This document shows, one piece after another, positions 1 to 4,618 of a stretch of DNA of 6,393 bases. The position numbers were made by a program, and so were the translations under genes. The DNA comes from JAZRWQ01 sp045599805 (GTDB lineage Bacteria > Bacillota > Clostridia > Oscillospirales > UMGS1783): positions 1 through 6,393 of the forward strand of contig JAZRWQ010000017.1 in the NCBI GenBank assembly GCA_045599805.1, written 5' to 3'. The notes below the pieces were generated by a model. That model ran no database searches, was not told the origin of the DNA, and saw nothing but the letters and a program-made list of their open reading frames with translations. Each line of letters opens with the position of its first letter. Position 1 is the stretch's first letter.

Positions 1-358
1 CGTTGAAAAACACAAGCTTTTCCAGCGTCAGGGCAACGACATAGTATTTGACGTGCCTATCACCATTGCGCAGGCGGCAACCGGATGCACTCTCGAGCTG
101 CCCACCGTTGACGGCGATAAGGTCGTTCAGAATATCCCCGAGGGAACACAGCATCAGACGGTATTTAAGATAAAGAACAAGGGCGTTCCGTTTATCGGAG
201 GCAGGGGCAGAGGCGATATGTATGTAAGAATACTTGTCGAGGTGCCCAAAGGCCTTTCTCGAAAGGAAAAAGAAGCTATCGCAAAGCTTGATGAAATGCT
301 TTCCGACAAAAACTATTCGTCCATCAAGAAATACTCCGATATACTTAAGCAAATATAA
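1..358 (+). CDS. dnaJ: Chaperone protein DnaJ, C-terminal part (5' end outside window)
   Basis: The frame is open from the left edge (first full codon at base 2) and gives the last 118 residues of a DnaJ/Hsp40 co-chaperone, ending in TAA. What remains is the end of substrate-binding domain I, all of C-terminal domain II and the short dimerisation tail. Recognisable family patterns are QGNDIVFDVPITIAQAATG, LPTVDG, IPEGTQ, a KNKGVPFIGG stretch and GDMYVRILVEVP. In the family, DnaJ delivers unfolded clients to DnaK and stimulates its ATPase through the J domain, which is outside this window along with the Gly/Phe and zinc-finger regions. A GTG at 53 lies inside the conserved domain and is not a start. 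A strong hairpin 10 bases after the stop suggests this is the last gene of its unit, usually hrcA-grpE-dnaK-dnaJ in Firmicutes; the upstream genes cannot be seen here. Confidence 0.95.
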   Translation, partial: VEKHKLFQRQGNDIVFDVPITIAQAATGCTLELPTVDGDKVVQNIPEGTQHQTVFKIKNKGVPFIGGRGRGDMYVRILVEVPKGLSRKEKEAIAKLDEMLSDKNYSSIKKYSDILKQI

Positions 359-367
359 CTGTAAAGC

Positions 368-402
368 AAAACAGCTTTCCATTGTAGTGGAAAGCTGTTT
401 TT
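368..402 (+). terminator. Intrinsic terminator of dnaJ, probably bidirectional
   Basis: A perfect 13-bp inverted repeat (368-380 pairing with 389-401, core CAGCTTTCC/GGAAAGCTG) with an 8-base loop starts 10 bases after the dnaJ stop. On the + strand the stem runs into TTTTT. On the - strand it is followed by TTTT from the stem's A-rich arm, so it can also stop the converging small gene. The stop codon of that gene (401-403) begins on the last base of the stem. Confidence 0.88.
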
Positions 403-571
403 AAATTATTTCGTCTATTGCCTTTACGATTTTTTTAACGGTTTTTCCGGCTTTTGCTTTAATGGGCATCTTGCTCATAAGTCCGCCTGATTTTTCGCAC
501 ATACAGGTAATTGCGGCACCTATCGCCAGCCCCATTGCAATACCTGTGAAAAATTCTTTTCTGCCAAACAT
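401..571 (-). CDS. Small single-pass membrane protein, 56 residues, function unknown
   Basis: The ATG at 571-569 is preceded by a good ribosome-binding site, GAGGTG (583-578), six bases upstream. The 56-residue product begins MFGRKEFFTG, has one hydrophobic Gly/Ala-rich segment at about residues 7-25 (FFTGIAMGLAIGAAITCMC), then a hydrophilic tail rich in lysine (seven Lys between residues 34 and 50) ending DEII. The short positive start, a Gly-Ala helix and a basic tail recall small YtxH-like envelope proteins of Firmicutes, but the match is only in style and I do not assign a family. It is transcribed against dnaJ and divergently from the DUF1015 gene. Its stop codon touches the shared terminator hairpin. 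The ribosome-binding site, clean reading frame and promoter-like sequence upstream make a real gene likely; its function is not known. Confidence 0.72.
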   Translation of the reverse strand: MFGRKEFFTGIAMGLAIGAAITCMCEKSGGLMSKMPIKAKAGKTVKKIVKAIDEII

Positions 572-592
572 AAATAACACCTCACAAAGTGT

Positions 593-621
593 ATTATGTG
601 CGGAAAATTAATGATTATCAG
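593..621 (-). promoter_or_regulatory. Candidate promoter of the small membrane protein gene
   Basis: Read on the - strand, CTGATA (621-616) and CATAAT (598-593) are separated by 17 bases, matching the sigma-A boxes at 4/6 and 5/6. The predicted start of transcription, near 586, lies just ahead of the GAGGTG ribosome-binding site. The flanking DNA is very AT-rich, so other placements are possible. Confidence 0.4.
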
Positions 622-645
622 TATTAAAATTTACCTTTATTTCAG

Positions 646-673
646 TTGAATTTTGTCTTATTTCTGCTATAAT
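646..673 (+). promoter_or_regulatory. Sigma-A-type promoter of the DUF1015-ROK-deoC unit
   Basis: TTGAAT (646-651) and TATAAT (668-673) are 16 bases apart. A TG at 665-666 forms an extended -10 box, TGCTATAAT. Transcription should start near 680, giving a leader of about 20 bases before the ATG at 701. There is no room for a riboswitch or leader peptide. Confidence 0.75.
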
Positions 674-690
674 ATAATTAGAAATTTTTT

Positions 691-696
691 GGAGGG
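691..696 (+). promoter_or_regulatory. Ribosome-binding site fixing the DUF1015 start
   Basis: GGAGGG sits four bases before the ATG at 701, and the protein from that ATG begins MAVIKGFKGLR, the usual family start. An in-frame TTG at 653 has no such site and lies inside the promoter between the -35 and -10 boxes, so the longer reading is rejected. Confidence 0.85.
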
Positions 697-700
697 AAAT

Positions 701-1972
701 ATGGCTGTAATAAAAGGATTCAAAGGCCTGCGTTTTACGGAAAAAGCAGGGGACATCTCATCTCTTATCTGTCCGCCGTATGATATTATCGACGATAATA
801 TGCGTGCCGATCTGATAAACAAAAATAAATACAATCTCGTAAGACTCGAGCTGCCGCAGGGCGAAAATAAATATGAGTCTGCCGGAAAGCTTTACACACA
901 GTGGATTAGAGACGGCATCTTAAAGCAGGACGAAAAGGACTGTATATATATTTATAAAGAGACATTCACCGTTGGCGGCGAGAGAAAAAGCTTTAAAGGT
1001 ATAATCTGCAACGTTCGTCTTGAAGAATTTGAAAAGGGAATCGTGCTTCCGCATGAAAATACCCTGTCAAAAGCCAAGAATGACAGATTTTCTCTTATGA
1101 GTGCTACCTTTGCGAACTTTTCGCAGATATATTCCATGTATATGGATGATGAAAAGACTACTGCTTCACGCCTTGATGCGCTTACTTTGGGTGATTCGGA
1201 TATTAAAGCTGTCGATAATGATGGGATAGAGCATGAGCTTTGGATAGTCAGCGATGAAAATACCGTTAATGAGATCGTTTCGGATTTTGCCGATCGCCGC
1301 TTATTCATTGCCGATGGCCATCACAGATACGAAACGGCACTTAATTTCAGAAATAAACTAATGGACGACGGCTCTCTTTCCGATATGCCCAATGCCGCTT
1401 ACTGCATGATGTTTTTAGTCGATATGGAAGACAGCGGGCTTGTCGTTTTTCCTACTCACAGACTCATTAAAAATCTCTCGGATTTTGACGAAAACACGAT
1501 ACTCAATAAGCTGAAATCATATTTTGCTGCAGAAAAGCATACCGATTTTGACAATGCGGAAAACCGTCTCAAATCGCATTATAATGACCATGCTTCAATA
1601 TGGTATACGGGAAAGGACTACTATTATCTTTTGACCGTAAACAGTCTTGACGATGTAAAGAGATTCAATCCCGGTATGTCGGATTACAGCTGTGATCTTG
1701 ACGTTACCGTGCTTCATACGCTGGCAATAGAAAATTGTATGGGAATAAGCAAAGAGGATATGGCAAATCAAACCTATATATCCTATACAAGAAGCATTGA
1801 CGAGGCATTTTCAAGGGTAAAAAACGGTGAATATCAGTGTTCGTTTATTCTGAATCCCACAAAGGTATCGCAGATAAAGAATGTTGCGGGAGCAGGGGAG
1901 AAGATGCCGCAGAAGTCAACTTATTTTTATCCGAAGCTTATTACCGGATTAGTTATGAATAAATTAAATTAA
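701..1972 (+). CDS. DUF1015 family protein (ParB/SerK-like fold suspected)
   Basis: This is a 423-residue soluble protein of near full family length. Family landmarks are the start IKGFKGLRF (4-12), CPPYDII (24-30), PHENTL with H118 and E119, the signature IADGHHRYETAL with D205-H207-H208-R209, and the conserved end MPQKSTYFYPKLITGL (402-417). There is no signal peptide or membrane segment. DUF1015 proteins are widespread in Clostridia and thermophiles, often beside serA/serC, but I know of no settled biochemical role. The ADGHHR box resembles one in ParB-fold proteins, a superfamily that includes the free serine kinases SerK and SbnI, so a small-molecule kinase role is possible but is inference. 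Here no serine genes are adjacent. The gene follows its own promoter and is followed, without a terminator, by the ROK gene 51 bases downstream. Family assignment is firm; function is open. Confidence 0.9.
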   Translation: MAVIKGFKGLRFTEKAGDISSLICPPYDIIDDNMRADLINKNKYNLVRLELPQGENKYESAGKLYTQWIRDGILKQDEKDCIYIYKETFTVGGERKSFKGIICNVRLEEFEKGIVLPHENTLSKAKNDRFSLMSATFANFSQIYSMYMDDEKTTASRLDALTLGDSDIKAVDNDGIEHELWIVSDENTVNEIVSDFADRRLFIADGHHRYETALNFRNKLMDDGSLSDMPNAAYCMMFLVDMEDSGLVVFPTHRLIKNLSDFDENTILNKLKSYFAAEKHTDFDNAENRLKSHYNDHASIWYTGKDYYYLLTVNSLDDVKRFNPGMSDYSCDLDVTVLHTLAIENCMGISKEDMANQTYISYTRSIDEAFSRVKNGEYQCSFILNPTKVSQIKNVAGAGEKMPQKSTYFYPKLITGLVMNKLN

Positions 1973-1975
1973 CTA

Positions 1976-2004
1976 TTGAAATTTCTTCTGTAAGAGTGTA
2001 TAAT
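1976..2004 (+). promoter_or_regulatory. Internal promoter ahead of the ROK-deoC pair
   Basis: TTGAAA (1976-1981) and a perfect TATAAT (1999-2004) are separated by exactly 17 bases, starting four bases after the DUF1015 stop. The expected transcription start, near 2010-2012, falls on the AAGGAG ribosome-binding site (2010-2015), so the leader would be only about 13 bases. ROK and deoC can therefore be expressed independently of the first gene. Confidence 0.75.
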
Positions 2005-2023
2005 GCTATAAGGAGATTTTTGT

Positions 2024-2968
2024 ATGGATAAATTGTTTGTAGGTATTGAAATAGGTGCAAGTAAGCACCAGATTTATCTTATGAATTCTTCCTTTGAGGT
2101 CCTTAAGAAGGATTTCGGATATGTTGAGATAGAAAAGGGTGCTTTAGGCATTCTCGAATGGATGAAAGAGCATATCGGAAATCTTATTGCCGGCTGCCGC
2201 GATGCTGTATGTGCCTTATCCGTAGGATTCGGCGGTATCATCGAAACTGCTACCGGGAAAAGCGTTGTCTCGGTACAGGTAAAGGGCTGGGAGAATTTCA
2301 ACGTCAGGGAATGGTTTGAAAAGACCTTCAATATACCTTCCTTCGTTCTTAATGATACCGTTGCCGGCGGCTTTGCCGAGTATTACCTCGGTACCGGAAA
2401 GGGAAGCAAAAATTTCTTCTACACCAATATCGGAAGCGGTATCGGCGGTGTCTTCTTCCTTAACGGCGAGTATTACGACGGTTCGGGCTTTGGCGCGGCA
2501 TATTTCGGGCATACATACATTCCGACTGAAAACGGCATAAGCAAGGTCGAAAATTTCTGCTCCGGCTTCGGAATCCAGAACCGGCTTCGCACACCGGGAT
2601 ATATCCCCGAAAGCTCATTGCTGTATGAGCTATGCTGCGGTGACACCTCAGGCGTTACCACCAAAATGCTCGGACAAGCGATAGCGAAAAATGATGAATT
2701 CGCCGTTTCCGAATTAGATAAGATGGCAAGAGCATATTCCGTGGGAATTTCCAATGTCATAACGCTTATCCATCCTACGATAATTTCCATAGGCGGCGGT
2801 GTTGCCAATATCGGCGAGCCTCTTCTTTCGAGAGTACGCAGGTATACCGATGAAAAGGTATTCATATCCGCCAAAAACAAATACAGTATTGTAAAGTGTC
2901 AGTACGGTGATGACGCCGTTCCCATCGGTGCGGTCGTTTATGCTGCAAGGGCGCTTGGTATATATTAA
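2024..2968 (+). CDS. ROK-family sugar kinase homologue, divergent active site
   Basis: This 314-residue protein has the two-lobe actin/hexokinase fold layout of ROK proteins. Visible elements are a first phosphate loop GIEIGAS (7-13), the ND pair with presumed catalytic base D111, the glycine motif TNIGSGIGG (134-142), GAAYFGH (157-163), SGFGI (180-184) and the late ATP-binding loop SIGGGVANIG. ROK enzymes phosphorylate glucose, fructose, N-acetylmannosamine or allose; some members are repressors, but there is no N-terminal helix-turn-helix here. Three features differ from classical ROK kinases: E9 replaces the usual Asp, Y160 stands where the sugar-binding Glu of the GEIGH motif normally is, and the zinc site CXCGX2GC is absent, with only C179 nearby. 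A zinc-less ROK subgroup with Glu in the first loop seems to exist, so the Y160 change is the more telling one. Start is set by AAGGAG eight bases before the ATG. It ends 19 bases before deoC. Substrate unknown; activity probable but not certain. Confidence 0.85.
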   Translation: MDKLFVGIEIGASKHQIYLMNSSFEVLKKDFGYVEIEKGALGILEWMKEHIGNLIAGCRDAVCALSVGFGGIIETATGKSVVSVQVKGWENFNVREWFEKTFNIPSFVLNDTVAGGFAEYYLGTGKGSKNFFYTNIGSGIGGVFFLNGEYYDGSGFGAAYFGHTYIPTENGISKVENFCSGFGIQNRLRTPGYIPESSLLYELCCGDTSGVTTKMLGQAIAKNDEFAVSELDKMARAYSVGISNVITLIHPTIISIGGGVANIGEPLLSRVRRYTDEKVFISAKNKYSIVKCQYGDDAVPIGAVVYAARALGIY

Positions 2969-2972
2969 TTAC

Positions 2973-2978
2973 AAGGAG
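2973..2978 (+). promoter_or_regulatory. Ribosome-binding site fixing the deoC start
   Basis: AAGGAG lies nine bases before the ATG at 2988. An in-frame ATG at 2907 would add 27 residues overlapping the ROK gene with no family similarity and no good ribosome-binding site, so the start at 2988 is preferred. A second ATG at 3000 (M5) lacks its own site. Confidence 0.85.
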
Positions 2979-2987
2979 AGTAAAAAC

Positions 2988-3095
2988 ATGGATATCAATA
3001 TGTCTAATCTTATTGAAGCTATTGCTAAAGAGGTTGCAAAGCAGTCCAACTTCGCCCAGACCGGTTATACCGCATCTTCGGATAAGCCCGTAAAT
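2988..3095 (+). other. DeoC N-terminal extension, possible encapsulation peptide
   Basis: Residues 1-36 precede the aldolase core. Residues 5-19 (MSNLIEAIAKEVAKQ) place M5, L8, I9, I12, A13 and V16 on one helical face and E10, K14, E15 and K18 on the other. A polar, flexible-looking linker, about 20-36, follows. Short amphipathic helix plus linker at an enzyme terminus is the known plan of microcompartment encapsulation peptides, as in PduP. No shell gene is present here to confirm it. Confidence 0.5.
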
Positions 3096-3809
3096 GCTTA
3101 TATCGATCATACCGTTCTTGCTGCAAACACCCCTCTTACCAAGATCGAAAAGTTCTGCCAGGAAGCTATTCAGTATAAGTTCGCTTCCGTATGCTTTAAC
3201 CCCATTCACGTTAAATATGCCGCTCAGCGTCTGAAGGGCACCGGCGTTAACGTATGCACCGTTATCGGTTTCCCCTTGGGTGCAAACACCCCCTTTGTAA
3301 AGGCTGTTGAAACTATCGATGCTATCGCAAACGGCGCAAACGAAATTGACATGGTTGCCAACATCGGCGCTATCAAGGATTGCAACTGGGATCTCGTTAA
3401 GGACGATATCGAAGCTGTTGTTAAAGCTGCAAACGGCACTCTCGTTAAGGTTATAATCGAAACCTGCCTGCTTACCGATGAAGAAAAGGTTAAGGTTTCC
3501 AAGATATGTGTAGAAGCAGGCGCACAGTTCGTTAAGACTTCTACCGGCTTCTCCACCGGCGGCGCTACTGCCGAAGACGTTGCTCTTATCAGACAGGCTG
3601 TTGGTCCCACCATGGGCATCAAGGCTTCCGGCGGCGTAAGAAATATGGACGATGCCAAGAAGATGATCGCAGCAGGCGCTACCCGTATCGGCACCAGCGG
3701 CGGTATCGGCATTATCACCGGTCAGACTGCTCACAAGTGCGTAAACTGCGGCCGCTGCAAGGCTCAGTGCCCCTCCGGCAACGTTACTATCACCAAGACC
3801 GCTTATTAA
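2988..3809 (+). CDS. deoC: Deoxyribose-phosphate aldolase with N-terminal helix and C-terminal CX2CX2CX3CP tail
   Basis: This 273-residue class I aldolase cleaves 2-deoxyribose 5-phosphate to glyceraldehyde 3-phosphate and acetaldehyde in deoxynucleoside catabolism. The core starts at AYIDHTVL (37-44). Catalytic residues are visible: D121 in NEIDMV, the Schiff-base lysine K183 in FVKTSTGFSTGGAT, and K212 in GIKASGGVR, matching E. coli D102, K167 and K201. The phosphate loop is GTSGGIG. Short bacterial DeoC proteins are about 220 residues, so about 50 are extra. Residues 1-36 hold an amphipathic helix and a linker; residues 251-262 form CVNCGRCKAQCP; the chain ends in Tyr (Y273), as does E. 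coli DeoC, where the terminal Tyr aids catalysis. The gene is last in its unit, 19 bases after the ROK gene, with a terminator 16 bases after the stop. Codon choice is much more biased than in its neighbours (about 12 AAC to 4 AAT for Asn), suggesting high expression. The enzyme assignment is secure; roles of the two extensions are inferred. Confidence 0.95.
   Translation: MDINMSNLIEAIAKEVAKQSNFAQTGYTASSDKPVNAYIDHTVLAANTPLTKIEKFCQEAIQYKFASVCFNPIHVKYAAQRLKGTGVNVCTVIGFPLGANTPFVKAVETIDAIANGANEIDMVANIGAIKDCNWDLVKDDIEAVVKAANGTLVKVIIETCLLTDEEKVKVSKICVEAGAQFVKTSTGFSTGGATAEDVALIRQAVGPTMGIKASGGVRNMDDAKKMIAAGATRIGTSGGIGIITGQTAHKCVNCGRCKAQCPSGNVTITKTAY
3738..3773 (+). other. Four-cysteine ferredoxin-type motif in the DeoC tail
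   Basis: These codons give C251, C254, C257, C261 and P262: CX2CX2CX3CP, the classic [4Fe-4S] ferredoxin half-motif. It stands directly after the phosphate-binding loop region of the aldolase and is in frame with no sign of frameshift. Only one such motif is present, so it could bind a single cluster or, less typically, zinc. Confidence 0.7.
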
Positions 3810-3825
3810 TCATAAGATAAAATTT

Positions 3826-3857
3826 AAGGCTGATGCATTACGCATCAGCCTTTTTTT
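3826..3857 (+). terminator. Intrinsic terminator of deoC, shared with the tatD 3' end
   Basis: A perfect 11-bp stem (3826-3836 with 3842-3852, core GGCTGATGC/GCATCAGCC) with a five-base ATTAC loop is followed by a run of seven T (3851-3857), starting 16 bases after the deoC stop. The tatD stop codon (3847-3845, - strand) lies inside the right arm. On the - strand the run after the stem is weaker (AAATTTTAT), so it is best as a deoC terminator and may also serve tatD. Confidence 0.9.
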
Positions 3858-4618
3858 ATTCTGTAAACTTTTTTGCCGTTTTTGTTTGTTAAATCTATTA
3901 CATCCTGTTCGCTCATATCCCAAAGCTCCGCAATGGTTTTTGCGACGTATTTAACGTAAGCAGGGGAATTGCGCTTTCCGCGAAAAGGCTCGGGTGTAAG
4001 GTAAGGTGAATCGGTTTCTATAAGCACTCTGTCTTTGTTAACCGATAAAAGCACCTCTTTGACCCGGTGCGCATTCTTAAAGGTCGATATTCCGTTAAAA
4101 GACAGATAATAGCCCATTTTTATAAGTATCTGTGCCGTTTCGGTGCTTCCAGAAAACGAATGGACTATGCCCGAAACATCGGGAAATTCCTTCAATATTT
4201 CAAGGGTATCCTGCGTTGCCTCTCTCGAATGTATAACTACCGGCATATTAAGCTTTTGCGCCAATGCCATCTGCATACGAAAGCACTTTTTCTGATTATC
4301 GCGCAAAGAATCATCGTAGTGATAATCAAGTCCTATTTCGCCTATTGCAACTACCTTGTCTTTTTTCGCCAGCTCTTCTATTACCTTAAGGTCATCGGAT
4401 GTAAACTCATCCGCAAAGTGTGGATGAACGCCCACCGCGGCATAAATAAACGGATATAAAGAAGCAAGCTCAACCGATTCAAAAGAGGAGGGGACGCTGT
4501 CGCCTATATTGACGAACAGCTCCACTCCTTCATTTGTAAGATTTGAAATTACTTCCGATCTGTCTTCGTTATATCTATCGTCATTAAGGTGTGCGTGTGT
4601 GTCAAACAGACCGCTCAT
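3845..4618 (-). CDS. tatD: TatD-family metal-dependent hydrolase (deoxyribonuclease type)
   Basis: This is a complete 257-residue TIM-barrel hydrolase of normal family length. The metal ligands and conserved blocks are in order: FDTHAHLND with H8 and H10, GVHPH (63-67), GEIGLDYHYD with E94, VIHSRE with H130, HSFSGS with H153, and ETDSPYL with D203. Family members (YabD/YcfH/TatD) are cytoplasmic Mg-dependent 3'-5' DNA exonucleases or general hydrolases linked to DNA repair and quality control; the exact substrate here is not known. The ATG overlaps the metG stop as ATGA (4618-4615), and the only upstream ribosome-binding sequence is weak, so translation is probably coupled to metG. In Firmicutes this gene is often followed by rnmV and ksgA; here it instead ends inside the deoC terminator, so that longer cluster is broken. 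It could equally be named ycfH/yabD. Confidence 0.93.
   Translation of the reverse strand: MSGLFDTHAHLNDDRYNEDRSEVISNLTNEGVELFVNIGDSVPSSFESVELASLYPFIYAAVGVHPHFADEFTSDDLKVIEELAKKDKVVAIGEIGLDYHYDDSLRDNQKKCFRMQMALAQKLNMPVVIHSREATQDTLEILKEFPDVSGIVHSFSGSTETAQILIKMGYYLSFNGISTFKNAHRVKEVLLSVNKDRVLIETDSPYLTPEPFRGKRNSPAYVKYVAKTIAELWDMSEQDVIDLTNKNGKKVYRIKKG

Noticed and set aside
653..700. Longer DUF1015 start at the TTG at 653
   Set aside because: The TTG lies between the -35 and -10 boxes of the promoter and has no ribosome-binding site. GGAGGG precedes the ATG at 701, which gives the usual family N-terminus.
572..700. Riboswitch, attenuator or heat-shock CIRCE operator between the divergent genes
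   Set aside because: The predicted leaders are about 20 bases or shorter, and no TTAGCACTC-type inverted repeat or other long hairpin is visible.
2938..2966. Possible dedicated promoter for deoC (TATATT near 2961)
   Set aside because: The best -35 candidate at the right distance (TTTATG) is poor and the sequence is within the ROK coding region. Transcription from the promoter at 1976-2004 is enough to explain expression.
2907..2987. Longer DeoC start at the ATG at 2907
   Set aside because: It would overlap the ROK gene by 62 bases and add residues unlike any DeoC. AAGGAG is placed correctly for the ATG at 2988.
2862..3734. Long open frame of 290 codons on the - strand opposite deoC
   Set aside because: It is a shadow of the strongly codon-biased deoC gene. 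Its product is rich in Ser, Gly, Asn and Cys with no recognisable domain, while the + strand encodes an unmistakable aldolase.
4067..4459. Open frame of 130 codons on the + strand within tatD
   Set aside because: It is antisense to the conserved TatD barrel with no ribosome-binding site and a composition typical of a shadow frame.
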